From: Ornithodoros turicata
Lineage: Eukaryota; Arthropoda; Arachnida; Ixodida; Argasidae
DNA length: 64,000 nucleotides
Reading direction: 5' to 3'
Assembly (NCBI RefSeq): GCF_037126465.1
Contig: NC_088202.1
Location: 118,186,123-118,250,122, forward strand
In this document: piece by piece, positions 11,641 through 23,082 of the stretch
Position numbering within the stretch: position 1 is the stretch's first letter
How the letters are laid out: every line of letters begins with the position of its first letter
Made by a program: the position numbers and the translations under genes
Notes under the pieces: model-generated
The model's database searches: none
What the model was told of the DNA's origin: nothing
The model's input: only the letters and a program-made list of their open reading frames with translations

Positions 11641-12455
11641 TTGAACTTGGAGAACAGTAGAGGGCGATCTTCCTTCAAAGGGTGATAATGGTACCTTACA
11701 GGCGGGATATGAACGCGCTGACGATTTTATTCTCGCTTAAGAAAAAATGCACCTATAGACTTTCAAAATGTTATGACAGAGGGCGTCTTCCACAAAAGCA
11801 CGTTTTTTTTTACTTCCTAAAAGGTCTCAATTATCGAATGACCCGCAGCTGACTATGGTGGCGATTTGTTTTCTTACGTGAGAAATATACACCCGTAGAT
11901 TTTCAAGATGGAAAGAGAGAGCCTCTTTTTCACAAGAGAGGGCCACAAAAGATCGCGTTTTACTTCCTAGAGACAACCTCGACTAATGAATAAGCTGAGC
12001 GGAGTACGTTGCCGACAAAAAAAAATTCTTCTCGTTTAAGGAACAATACATCTGTAAATTTTCAATATGTTATAGGAGAGGGTTTGTCCTACAAATGGTA
12101 CGACTTCTTTCACCTCCTAGACGACCCCCGGTTTGTGAAAATACTATCTGAAAAGTGTCAATTTTTACGAATGGTCGATATTCTCGGTCGCTTAGTTAAG
12201 CAAGGAATACAGATCAGCTTCAACATTTTACGCGTAGGGAATACCCATACAGTAGTTTATGACCATAAATAATCTCGGGCTCCTGCAAGAATGCTAACTT
12301 GCCGAAAAGTATTCAAAAACTTGGCCCAAAACATTCTCGAGCTCTCACGACGTCAGCCGATTACCGTTCCATATGCCACTCGGGAAGCTAGATCGAGCCT
12401 TCACCTCTAACACCAGGCAAAGAAAGCGCAGACACGGACCACTTTTTCATGTTTG
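11641..12455. repeat. Right arm of the inverted repeat, three tandem units of about 140-150 bp
   Basis: Reverse-complement counterpart of 6362-6830, longer because it retains about three units. Each unit contains a CTCG(C/T)TTAAG or CTTACGTGAG motif, then (A/T)TTTTCAA(A/G)ATG, then a stretch with ACTTCCTA, near 11730-11870, 11870-12010 and 12010-12160. The AACACCAGGCAAAGAAAGCG block near 12410 pairs with 6420-6440 in the left arm. No protein is encoded. Confidence 0.7.
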
Positions 12456-12816
12456 GGCCAAGTTCTAGGTGTCCCCAATGTACAAGAAAAGAAAATCTTG
12501 AGAAATAAGTTTATATCCTATACATACACACCCCTAAGGGAATGCGCAAAATTTTTCTCAGCGAAAGCTAAGATGGTCGAGATACACCTCTGGCTGGTTT
12601 CGGCTGGAATGGCACCTGGGATTACTTACTTGAATTGCCTCATGTTATGGAATGTGGGCTAGCAGTCTCCAAGGGAAGCAATGCCTTTTTTAGGTTGCTC
12701 CCCTGATTGTCCCGTAGTATTTACATGTGAGTGTTGCAAAGAAAGCAGCTCCGTTAGAAATGTAGTGTCTCCAGAAGTTACATAGTTATTGTCGGACGCA
12801 ATAATCATAAAAAAAT
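12456..12816. other. Unassigned stretch between the inverted arm and A3
   Basis: A weak echo of the tandem unit occurs near 12520-12580 (ATACACACCCCTAAGGGAATG), suggesting decayed additional units. Otherwise nothing recognised. Confidence 0.5.
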
Positions 12817-13153
12817 GTGGTGGTGGTGGTGACGAAAACCGGCTTGCCGTTGTTGGCCTCACAAATGTGGGCTGCGTCACGACTCTTTTGAGCAAGACCA
12901 GATTCCTGGAGAAAACAGACGAGGCGGCGAAATTGGGGGTGTCTTTCCGTGAAAGAGCCTCTGGGATATGGGACATCGTCCACCGTACAATTCCTACAAT
13001 CGCCAAGGTATTTCTCCCGCACCGCAGCATATGCACATCAATGCAGTATAGGATGTGTTCGATAGTTTGAATTTGCTGACAATGCATGCAGTTTGCGTTG
13101 TCTAGAGAGCCAATCTTGAATAATTGCGACTTGTAAAAAATGGGAATGCGCAA
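12817..13153 (-). pseudogene. Family A non-LTR retrotransposon, 3'-end copy A3
   Basis: Minus-strand homologue of the end of A2. It starts with the KSQLFKIGSLDNANC segment, then the knuckle CMHC with HILYC, a frameshift, and the C-terminal YLGDCRNCTVDD and FLQESGLAQKS segments, followed by a short 3' untranslated region ending GGCAAGCCGG and a (CCA)n tail at 12817-12842. It is 5'-truncated near 13153. No clear target duplication could be seen by eye. Confidence 0.85.
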
Positions 13154-14255
13154 GTTAAAGTTGACATGGCCGTTTACAGGAGCTCAAGAGTACACTTTTT
13201 TGTTTGGTGTGGTGATGACGAAACATATGCTCATTATGACGTTATCTATAACGTTTGCTGTGGAACTCTGTGACTGTATGTCAAAGGTCAACGAACAATA
13301 CATATTTTGAAAGCCCTGGACACGCACGCGTATATCTGATACCTTGCTTTGCCGTAACACCATGTACATTCTTTTAACATACAATATGCTGCCCGGCGAA
13401 TATAAATCAGAGCGCTGCAAACGAGACGCTGCGAAAATGTGAAGTACTCGTTTTCCGCATTACTCATGGTGTTGGTAACTTAGTGGATATTTTTTATCTT
13501 TGCGAGTCGATATGCACGTGGTACCAGACAGAAGCTTTCTCTTTTTATGAACCTCACGGAACATGGTCGATGCTCCGTTAGTACTGTGCATTTCGTTGCC
13601 TGATATCTGAACATGCATACATGTCAACACGACAAAGAAATGTCTCTGTATTACCAGGTGTAGACAAGTGACGAGCTTCTTGTGATACCCCTTAGTGCAA
13701 TATTATATTGTTTGCTGAGTCTGCGGTAGAGATAAATTCCTTTCGCAGGGGACGTTAAATCCGCTGTGCCGTGTGCTGACATTTGAGTGCGCCTTAAAGA
13801 ACCCTCATGTGACCGAAATTAATGCACAATCGGAGCACTGTGGCGGCGTCGCCCAATGACCATTGTTGTCTCGCTAATTAGAGCCACAAATGTTTTAACG
13901 AAGGCAGATTTGTGGTAACATGAGTTGATCAGGAAGCTCCTGAAAGGGTCAACACGCGAGACATCTGTTCCGTTCTTTTTAATTGTGATATGATTAAAGG
14001 AAAGCGTGGGGTATTTCCACCAGACTGAGAAGACAACTAGGAGTGCCACATAACTCTTTTCGATTTCGATGCATTCTTTGTTCTCGGCATTCTATCGAAA
14101 AACAAGAGAAACGCGTACCACATAGTCTGCCAGGACCCGCTGTCGCCGCTTTTCCAAATATACTTGCGCGAATGCTCCGCAGCAGAACACCTACGCGTTC
14201 GTGATGGCCGATGACGTGGACGATATCACGTGAGACGCGCTGTGCAGACACTGTG
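13154..14255. other. Unassigned stretch
   Basis: AT-rich, short chance frames only. No element ends or RNA gene recognised. Confidence 0.5.
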
Positions 14256-14470
14256 CGATCAGCTGCATGGCCGAATTGGTAAAAGCGTCCGTTCGTGGTA
14301 GACAAAGTCGTGCGAAAGATTGGGAGGTGGTGGGTTCGAAACCTACCACCGGCTCTGCTGTCTAAGACTTTCCCTGGGTTTTCCAGCAGACTTTCCAAAC
14401 GAAAGTCGGCGCAGTACCCCCTGAAGTCGGCTCAGGACGCACACCAACCCCCACTCCTCCTGTCCCATAC
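14256..14470 (+). mobile_element. tRNA-derived SINE, family 2, copy a
   Basis: The head contains a tRNA-like A-box region (CATGGCCGAATTGGTAAAAG near 14265) and a B-box GGTTCGAAACC near 14334, the two internal promoter elements of RNA polymerase III. It is followed by the family body CCGGCTCTGCTGTCTAAGAC, a CTGGGTTTTCCAGCAGAC segment and GTCGGC(G/T)CAG. Two other copies share this body (55.30 and 55.86 kb). It is a SINE rather than a tRNA gene because the acceptor and anticodon stems do not close and the body is conserved between copies. Confidence 0.8.
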
Positions 14471-15292
14471 TCCTTGCTGCTGTACACCTCTGTCTGCTCC
14501 TCATGCTCATGGTTGCTTCGCGGTCCTAACACGTAATCAAAACGAGGCGCACATTAGGGAGTTTTAACACATATGAAGCGCTCTACCAAAACTACGCTAC
14601 AAGTATACAGGAAGCTGTTGAATTTATTTCTTTATCACATCACCATCACCAACGTGATGGCGTCAGCCGCTTCACAGAGGGATCATATGCTTAGCATATC
14701 TATTATAGGAAACGTTATGGCAAACACCTTTCAATCTGTTAAATTTCTTCTAATCCTATCAATCCTTCTGAATCTCCCTACTGAACCGAAGCTCCGACAA
14801 AGAAACAAACGAAGGGGAGTAGCGTGACGCGACGCGGACACCCAGGCCCCGAAAGTGCGTTAAAGAAATGCTACCGCATCCAAATCCTGCCGCACATAAA
14901 AAAAATTAAACTCCGCGGGACTAACGGACACGTATATTGTGTTTCTGCCCCTTTTATTCTGCACCACAGGAGCTCGCTGATGTTTCTAGTCTTCTTTTAT
15001 TCATTACAGACCTCAGGGCTCTACTCTACAACTTTCAAATCTAAACAACCAACTCCTTTTTATTATAAACGAAACTCATTTGAAGGCTCATTATAGGATG
15101 AGACTACCGCTGGCTGTTTAAACAATATTACGTCTGAGCAGGCAATATCGCAACTGGAAATATGCATGCAGTTTTTGAAGGAAAAACGAAACGTGAAATT
15201 ATGATGGATTTGTTGCGCTTCTCGCGACGCACCCGCATTCAGGTTACCCGTACCTAACGATGTCATATCACTCCACGACTCAGGACAAAGTC
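14471..15292. other. Unassigned stretch
   Basis: No recognisable gene or repeat; short chance reading frames only. Confidence 0.5.
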
Positions 15293-15488
15293 AGGAGGAC
15301 AAAAGATCCTCATGACGAAGACAGTGCCACTGTCGTAACGTCGACCCCTAGCCCATTTTACTTTTTAACGTCTCCCTACGTAATGAACTAGTGTTTGTAA
15401 CTTCCCTAGAATCTGTTTCCGAGTCTTTTTCTGTAACTTCTGTAAAACTTCGTGGTCATTTGATTATATTTTTTCCTTCTTCTATATA
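15293..15488 (+). mobile_element. Penelope-like terminal repeat, copy 1
   Basis: About 195 bp that recurs in direct orientation at 15914-16110 and in reverse at 51841-52056. All copies begin with a hairpin region, then a GACAG/CTGTC stem followed by a G(A/T)AACGTCGACC motif, and continue into a T-rich stretch ending near a TA repeat. Two direct copies about 620 bp apart resemble the direct terminal repeats of Penelope-like elements with most of the interior lost (inference). Here the core is mutated (GTAAC in place of GAAAC). Confidence 0.55.
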
Positions 15489-15913
15489 TCAAGTGCAAGC
15501 ACTTGCTGGCTTGCACTGCGGCCTTTTTTTCTGATTTTTCTTTTCTGGTTTTCTGTTCGTCCTCAATTTTCTGATTCGGTTATTTTAGAGCGAACTAGGC
15601 TCGCTTGTAAGTTGCGTGCACGCGTGTAGGTGACACGCGGCGGTTCAGGCAAGATTTCCTTTGTGCGTTGATATTTCCCAAATGTGACATCGTAAAGGCA
15701 GTCTTCGGGCCGTTTTCGATCGTCGTGGACCCCCACGAACACTTTCGAGGACGGGGGTCCGTGGACCACGCTTTGGGAGCCACTGATGTGTAGTCTTTGT
15801 TTGGACAATTGACTATAGGAAGTCAATGTGCAAAGAAAAGCCGAAGGAGCCAATGGAACTTCCAGATGACGTCGACAGACAAGCAAATTTGATTTTCATA
15901 AAATGAGCAAACA
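15489..15913. other. Spacer between two Penelope-like terminal repeats
   Basis: Contains a GTGCAAGCACTTGC-type imperfect palindrome near 15490 and a GC-rich segment at 15600-15780 with overlapping frames on the minus strand that match nothing I know. Possibly the residue of the element interior. Confidence 0.4.
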
Positions 15914-16110
15914 AAGGAGGACAAAAGATCCTCCTGACGAAGACAGTGCTACTGTCGAAACGTCGACCCCTTGCCCATTTTACTTTTTAACGTGTCCCTT
16001 CCTAATAAACTAGCGTTAGTAACTTCCCTAGAATCTGTTTCCGCGTCTTTTTCTGCAACTTCTGTAAAACTTCGTAGCCGTTTGATTATCTTTCTTTCTT
16101 CAACCTATAT
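15914..16110 (+). mobile_element. Penelope-like terminal repeat, copy 2, with hammerhead-like core
   Basis: Direct repeat of 15293-15488. It keeps the best version of the core: CTGACGA (15934-15940), one extra A, a 5-bp stem GACAG/CTGTC (15942-15946 and 15952-15956), GAAA (15957-15960) and CGTC. This has the order CUGANGA, stem II, GAAA of a hammerhead ribozyme. However, I could not find a convincing stem I between the sequence before CTGACGA and that after CGTC, so activity is not supported here. Confidence 0.5.
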
Positions 16111-16112
16111 AT

Positions 16113-16325
16113 ATAAGGAAGAAAAATAGCCGAAGCTCATTGGCTGCACGCAGCGCATGCGTTTATAAGTGCTCAACGCCGTCATGCCAGCACTAGACTT
16201 TGGACTAGTTGGGCCATCATCAGCAGTGCGCAGGAGGGAGACGTTTGAGCAGTTGGCATCAGAAGGTCACGTGGTTCGTGATGTCTTCCTGTCAGGGTGA
16301 GTGACTCAACACTGAAAGCTCAGTG
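16113..16325. mobile_element. Penelope-like repeat P1 (degenerate hammerhead-like motif on minus strand)
   Basis: Homologous to P2 (44216-44653) and P3 (44669-44886): shared GAAGAAAAATAGC start, GTTTATAAGTGCTCAACGCC type segment, CATCATCAGCAGTGCG, GACGTTTGAGC and GGTCACGTGG...GTGATGTC blocks. The minus-strand motif at 16190-16229 keeps CTGATGA and the flanking GCACTG/TAGTGC arms but has lost GAAA and the stem III palindrome. Confidence 0.65.
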
Positions 16326-16675
16326 CACATATAGGGAGAAGAGAACCTGAAACTCTTCGGCAGCATGTAATATTTGAATTTGAATTATAACGCTCTCTGA
16401 CTATGTTACTTGATTCCAAACCCATGCTAATTTGTGAGGAATTGTGAAGGCCCTTGCCTCTTGTAACTTCTATCGTTGTGAAGTACCCTCAAGGCATTTA
16501 TGGCTCCTGCATACAAAAAAAAAGAAAGTGAATGTCATGCTTTTCAATCTAGCAGGGACGAGCTTTTGAACTTTCCGCCTATCGCTGCGACTGTAGTGGA
16601 TTTGGAATATCCGTGCAGCGTGTGTACCTTATTAGCTATTGGCATAGCTAAGTAATCTGTATACCATTAATACTG
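16326..16675. other. Unassigned stretch
   Basis: AT-rich sequence with nothing recognised; no coding similarity to the adjoining family B copy. Confidence 0.5.
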
Positions 16676-17535
16676 CGTGTGCGCTGTCTCTATGCCATAC
16701 TTTTCTTTCTGCAGCACAGCATTGATTTTCCCCCGCGGGAATGGGCAGTCTTCACTGACTCAAAATCTGCACTGCAAGCTATTGAAAATTCCGGCATACG
16801 AGGCTCATCCGCACTCCTAGTCGCGGATGTGTGTTTCCTACCATGTGTACGAAGCAGGCAGCAGGCTGGTTCTCGAGTGGATTCCAGCCCATTGTGATGT
16901 CGGGGGGAGGGGGGGGGGGGGTAGGCCGACAGCGCCGCAGAAGCAGCACTCTCGTATCGGAAGCGGACCACTATTGCACTGCTGAGAGGAGACCGTTATT
17001 CCATTCTGCGACACCTCGTGACACCCCTGGCTTCCCGTCAATGGACATTCACCCCCCATTTATGCTGATCAGAGGTGATCCGACACTCGCTATCCGCATG
17101 CCACGAAACACTTCTCGTCAAGATGCCGCATGATTTCATCGAATGCGGCTCGATGTGGCTTTTACAGCTCAGCGGCGTTATCGCTTGAGACAAGTTGACT
17201 CTCGCAGATGCTGTCACTGCGGTGCTCTAGACTAGAGGACCTGGAGCACATTCTTCTTCATTGCCCCCACTACCAACCTTCCCGAACCGCACTCTTGGGA
17301 TCTCTTAGTCAGCTGGACTCTCGACCCTTCTCCATATCAAAATTTCTTGGTCCCTGGTCGAATCCAGCCCAGCAACGCTATGCGATCAAAGCTCTTTTGA
17401 CCTTTCTGGACACAATCGGACTTCGACCCTTATTGTGAAGGGGCCCATTATTTCATTCCCCACATCACCGCACGAGCAATGGGGTAAAGTACTGCCGATG
17501 AAATTTCCATTCGTCATCTTAAATTAAAGTTGTTG
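16676..17535 (+). pseudogene. Family B non-LTR retrotransposon, RNase H to 3' end, copy B1
   Basis: A 5'-truncated copy beginning in RNase H (LYAILFFLQH, then WAVFTDSKSALQAI). The third RNase H block is disrupted near 16900-16921, where a poly-G run replaces the codons that read NEQAD in copy B4. The C-terminus in 17208-17438 keeps the knuckle segment LEDLEHILLHCPHYQPS and the family ending FLDTIGLRPLL, with several frameshifts between. The 3' untranslated region has GAAGGGGCCCATTATTTCAT and GCAATGGGGTA and ends in ATTAAAGTTGTTGTTG. TGTGC flanks both ends and may be a short target duplication. Confidence 0.88.
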
Positions 17536-17637
17536 TTGTGTGCCTTGTCTGGAGTACCGTCATAGGAATAATGCGATAAAAATACCAAGAAACAACGATC
17601 ACTTGAAACACATAGGTTCTGGTGAAACCTAGTGGCC
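17536..17637. other. Short spacer
   Basis: Lies between B1 and the TTAA-flanked element. Nothing recognised. Confidence 0.5.
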
Positions 17638-17641
17638 TTAA

Positions 17642-20600
17642 AGGGACAGTCGCATCGACCACAGATCGATTCCGAAACCACAGTGAAATGAGATTCCCCG
17701 TCCTTCACTGACCATGACTCCGAAAGTCCCGTTCCGATCGACGGAATACTTTTTGCATAATTCGTGTGTAAGCGGCGCTACAGCAGACGACGGAAGCGGG
17801 CGTCAAGCGGAACTCCCTGCTGAGAATCTTTAGCAACGTCACATGGAATCTGACCAATAAGAACGCGGCGAGCCAGAGGAGTCCCCGCGGCTTGCAGCTT
17901 GCATGAGCAAGGTCAGGGAGACGAAGGCGAAGGCACATACGGAGATGGCGGACTCGGAACGCGGAAGTGGCGAATCGTGCTGTTCAAATGCCTTTAGTAA
18001 TAGCTCCCGTGACGAATATACATGTTTGATGACGGCCAATATTCGACGGATCCGCTTATTCTGCAAGTCGCTGGTGATGTACGTGCCGCAGCTGCGTTAG
18101 CGCAACAGAACGAGCCTCAGGACCACTGCTTTAGGTACGTTCATGATCGGAGTGCTCAATACTTAATCCCGTGACATTCACACTACGACGCAGGAAACAA
18201 TCCAAGTGTTTGTGCGGCGTCTGTGTTCCTCAGGAACTGGATGAGTACCTATATGCTGCAGTGCTGGTGAAGTGGTAGAGTTGTGCAATGACGGCACGCA
18301 CCACACGCACGCATCACACTTTGTTCCCAGCTCCCTGTCATCGGCCAGAACTTCTAGTGGTGTATCTACCGCAGTATTGCAGCGACGATCACAGTCTTCG
18401 CCTACTGTGCCCACGATAGATAGGCACGTCGAGCAATCCTTATTTTCGTAGTTGTCGTCGTTGTTTGCACACACGACGAATGCCCCATGAAAGTTACGAA
18501 GGCTCTAACCAACTGTGCAACTCAAGGGCAGGGTTAGAATTAGAATGATTGTCAGGAAATTACTATGCTACGTGTTTAGCAAAGTGTCCTTTCTTTTTAC
18601 AGCTACGTCAGGTTCACTGCTTATTGTGTGTTTACAAGCTGAGTTTGGAGATTCCTTGGACCGAAAAACAGACGACAGATACCTGGGTGTGTCGTCCGCA
18701 TGATTCGCCAACGTTTTTCCATCCTGGTCCTATCAGGACTATCATCTTTAGTGTGCCTCATTTCCTGTTCACACCTACACCATAATAGACTTGCGTAGTT
18801 TCCAATTGAGAAGTGTGAAACAGAATCTGTGTTACCACAGTAATCCCGAGAAGTGCAAAGGAATAGGCAGGAGCAATAAACTACCTGGCCATAAGTGACA
18901 GTTATACTTTTAATGATAGTGTAATGCTTCTTATCGTTGGCAGTATTATAGCATGTGAGGGATATAACACGTCAAATAATTTCAGGTAACGTTTCATAAC
19001 TCACTAATGGTACAGTTACACCTCATTATCATAGTAAGTGATACATCTGTCTGGGAATATCCAAAATTTGTCATTCCCACGGAAGATTGTTCTGCCTTGA
19101 TACAGCAAAACAAATTTTGATACCTGCCATTGATCCAATTTTTTAGCACCACTGTCTTGAAAACAGCTTTCAAGACTGTAACTTCAGAGATCCTTGGCAG
19201 AGCATTACCTCTTGTCTATGTATTATAATAATTATTATAATGACAGGCAATAAGTTACGCAAATGTGAATAAATCTTTGTGTTGACTGAGTGTTGTCCAT
19301 TCAAGAGCCATTGCACAAGTCCACATCCAACTCTTCACGCACAGATATTTATTATTTGCTATGCACAGACAGTTATCAGCGTGCACCACACTGGCAATGT
19401 CCCTTGGGACCTGAAGCGGGGACTCACAAAAATAAAAAATAAAATAAACAGTTTTGTAAGTACTTCAATTGCAATGAAAACGGGACGATTGGACAGTAAA
19501 TTGGACGGTTTCATTATAACAGTGGTACACAGGAAAAAAACTCGGGGTGTTGGGGGGGATCTGGATCGATCTCTGGGCATAACCAAGTGTAAAATTTTAG
19601 AAGGGTTAGTACATCCTGAATTGGCCCTCATGCCTCAGACCCCACTACTCGATTAATGCACCTCCCTTTTACAGTAAGAGGCCTCTTACTATCTACGGCA
19701 TATCTTATCAAAGCTCACAGGACAGCAAATTTGGCCAATGCTTATGTGACAGTGCCTCGTAGAACATGCAGGTTTTCTGTTGAATTGACACTACATCTCT
19801 GGTAGCCCCTTTAATGTCTGGAGGTAGGTGCATCATTTTACATTTAACCAGCAGTAATGTATAGCATTGCAAAAAAGGAAACAAGGGCTTAATCTCAACG
19901 CTGCATCAGCATCATTCATCATCTCACAATAGCGTTGTTGTTGTCAGCCTCTGCACAAAGATTTGGGTGGACCTGAAACGGACCTTTTTTTTTTCTTTTC
20001 ATTTCCTGCTGTCAAGTTATTTTGTCTTGGCATGTAGCTGTGAGATGTCAGTAGAAGCCATGAAGTCATTCTCTTTACTTCTTGAACTTGGATGAAGAAA
20101 GCACTGTTCTGGAAGATCCTAATTTGTCAGAGGAGTCGTAAAGGCATTAGTGTAAAAACCAGGTCTCTCAGCAAAATTGCCGTGCACACACGTACATTGT
20201 TTGATGCCGTTTCATGGATGGATGGGACTTGATCAGCAGCACCTGGTCCTTCTATAACACAGAACGTCAAAAGTGCACCTCAAGTTGGCTACGACAACCG
20301 CAAAAACCGCCGCCCTACAGCACACAAACAGTTCACAAACAGAGAGATAAAAGGTAACTGGGAAGTGGGTTATGGCGCTTATGTTACGGACAGAGGTACT
20401 GTTTGTATAGTGCCTGTTTCTAACACCAGCACACAAACAGCGTCAGTTCTTCCTTTTAGTGATCGGAGTTCATAGTTTGCGAATTGTTCTGTGTCCAAAA
20501 ATTGTAAACACATTATATGTATTTAAGTAATATACGTACCACTTGCGCGTGACCCTGTCGAACTGCCTGCAGCTGTAACACACATGAAAACCAATCATGT

Positions 20601-21507
20601 CTACCACATTCCACAAAAGTCACAGGTTCAGTAACAGTGAAAGTTTCATGATAACGCGTCCGACAACGAGAAAAGTCAATCACGTTCATATGAATGACAT
20701 CACTTGAACTTGTTTATTGTATTTTATTTATCTAGTTATTAATCATAGGTTAGGGGATACCTTACGTTGTACTGATTTCGTCTTTTGCTGCTAAGTTACT
20801 CACGCGCAAGAGTGACAGGCCCGATTGGGAAACTACATAGACATTGTGACTTACTGTCGAAGTTGCTGGCTCGCTTTGTTCGTGGAACACTGTCGGAACG
20901 GCGTCAAGTTTCAATTCGTTCCTTTTTTGTGTCAATCCAAGTTGATGTTCTCATCCAGGTACACATTATCGGTGAAATGCGAGGAGCATACCCGGACAGC
21001 ATGAACACTCCTTGCTTCTTCTGGATACCCGCTAGTGATATAGCTGCTTCCAACTTTCGCTTCGTCTGGGGTCTGGCTGTAGCTGTATCCTTGGCGTGCG
21101 AAATCAAACATCGAGGTTTTCCAAGGAAGTTTTCCTGGAGTCGGGAACGCTGCGTCGGTTTCCAAACGACATCCCACGCGAAGGATGCAAGCGTAGCGAT
21201 AGTATCCGAGTCACTAGAAAGTGTCACATGTGAATACGGGCGACGTGCTGGAAAAAAACAAAGCAGCCCCAGACTTGGCGGCAGACGACAGCGTCCTTCA
21301 CAGCGGATTAGCCAGATTCGACCTTGCGTCACGCGATGTTGTTGGCGCTGGCGCTTTCGAGGATCAAAACGAAACCGGATCTTTTAAATTCGATTCCTCA
21401 TCACCCGGTCCGTTTTGGAAGGAGAAAATTTGGCAAATAGCTCGTGGTAGTGTACCGAACACATTGGTATTGGATTCGTAACCACGGTTCCGGATGCGAC
21501 AGTCCCT
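17642..21507. mobile_element. TTAA-flanked inverted-repeat DNA transposon (Kolobok- or piggyBac-like)
   Basis: The ends are AGGGACAGTCGCATC at 17642-17656 and, in reverse complement, AGGGACTGTCGCATC at 21493-21507 (14 of 15 identical), each flanked by TTAA (17638-17641, 21508-21511). TTAA duplication is characteristic of Kolobok and piggyBac; AGGG ends favour Kolobok (established traits of these superfamilies, applied by inference). The 3.9-kb interior has no intact transposase. Short frames are present at 17903-18100, 19279-19656 and 20785-21387, and a possible THAP zinc-finger remnant lies on the minus strand near the right end. An alternative is that two separate decayed elements each left one end. 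Confidence 0.55.
20932..21177 (-). pseudogene. Possible THAP-type zinc-finger remnant
   Basis: An 81-codon frame starting GCRLETDAAF and ending with RVCSSHFTDNVY near its C-terminus. The C-x2-H pair in VCSSHF followed by an aromatic position resembles the second half of a THAP domain, whose C2CH zinc-binding set is shared by host DNA-binding proteins and transposases of P and Kolobok types. The first Cys pair and the invariant Trp/Pro are not clearly present, and the opposite strand has a longer open frame (200 codons, 20785-21387), so this may be coincidence. Confidence 0.25.
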
Positions 21508-21511
21508 TTAA

Positions 21512-23069
21512 TACCTAACCTAGGTATTACACACAGCACTCCTCAGTGTTACAGACATTTATGCGTTTTCATTGTATATATCCGTTTTCACATCTGTATA
21601 ATAAAATACGACGAAGAAAAAGTAAATATATTCTTACTGTGTATTCATACTAGCGACATCCTCACGGAATACTCTAGTGGAAGATAAAACAAAAATATTG
21701 CTCAGGGAGCCGAAGTTCCGTCCCGCGTTATGTTGAACATTCACACAGTGCCGAAGTATCGGGAGTGGCGTACTGCCACAGTTAGCAGACGACACCGTCA
21801 GCGCCTTTTCCTGTCGTCTGCTACGGAATATCTTGTGGCTGTGTCGCTGGATATTCCCCACGGTTAGCAGAGTACGTGAACACAGGACGTTGAGCGCTCG
21901 CGATCACGTGACAGCGGAAAGCTATGACGTGTTGTTCGCATCTTCCGCTGTAGCATTGTGGTGAATGTCGCTCGAAGTGAAGATGCGGTTACTTGTATAT
22001 TCCCGTTTCTGAGGAAGCGTTATTCCCAAAAGGTTTGCATCTCATACGTTGGTGTGACCATACCCTCTGTTAGAGCACATGATCATAGTTGCCTCGCGAC
22101 GTAAATTCCCGAATTTTCCAATAGACGATTTTACAAAGACACGCGCGCCACCAAGCGGGCGGCGCAAAGCAGCACAGGAACTTCGAGGGACACTGCTTGG
22201 TCGTCTGCCTCGGTTATGGTTTACCCCGGCTGACGCTGCTGCTGCGCGCACCGGCAGTGGTGTTGTTGTTCGTCTACCTCCGCTTCTGCCCGTTTCGTAA
22301 TGCTCTAATGCGCTCTAAATTCCCATGAGTCCTTGCGTGCCACAGGTGCCTCTTGCTTTTGTAAAAAGGCATCGTACCCGTCTCGGTACCCTACGAATAA
22401 AATTACAAGAATAATGAAGAAGTTCACTTGCTTCTACTTAAACTTTTATTATTTCCCCTGCTGACTGTTACGCACTATTTAACAATTTCATAAACGTAAC
22501 TCTCTCTTTCTCTCTGTAATGACGTGTCGTGAGAAACACAAGTCTGCCTTAGGGTTCTATTCTGGGGTTTCTCGTGGTTTAGTATCTGTTGAGAGTCATT
22601 TTTCAGTCCCCTGGTAATTACGTGTCACGCAGTGTCTGCCACCTATAATTATGTAGTGATAAACGATGTGTCATTTCGAGTCACACTGCATTAACAAAAT
22701 ACAACTGCCGCCAAGTTTTCCAACTAGTCTGGTAATTCGCCTGTTTGGTAATTCACCATGCACTTTGCTGGCCGTGTTGAAAGTGCAACCAGCACGAACA
22801 CAAATCTCGCACTGCAAGCCACATCATGGCTTAGTTTCCGTATGCTCTGTGTCCTCATTAGTAATCTTGCGTGTCTACATGTGGGTGCGTATGCATTGGT
22901 TCACGTCGGAGTAGGCATTCTCGTCTCCAGAGGCTGTCTTCTCCTTTTCTTCTCGTAAAACCACATTTAATTCAATTTGTACTGATATCTGTATTTCAAC
23001 ATGAATCAATTAAAGGTAACCAGAGTAAATTCAACGTAAATTCTAATTTATCAGTAGATTATCGATTTA
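21512..23069. other. Unassigned stretch
   Basis: Contains an imperfect palindrome around 21775-21825 built on CAGACGACA...TGTCGTCTG, a motif also found in the E repeats. The segment 22080-22310 is GC-rich with short open frames on both strands and no recognised domain. The end, 23030-23069, may be the outermost 3' part of the minus-strand family C copy. Confidence 0.5.
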
Positions 23070-23082
23070 TTCGTTAGTGATG

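Noticed and set aside
15311..15346. Active hammerhead at the 15.3-kb repeat
   Set aside because: The core reads CATGACGA and GTAAC in place of CTGANGA and GAAAC, and no stem I is visible.
20785..21387. 200-codon plus-strand frame
   Set aside because: The longest open frame in the TTAA-flanked element, but the product has no recognisable domain and the opposite strand has a 142-codon frame across the same place; left as uninterpreted.
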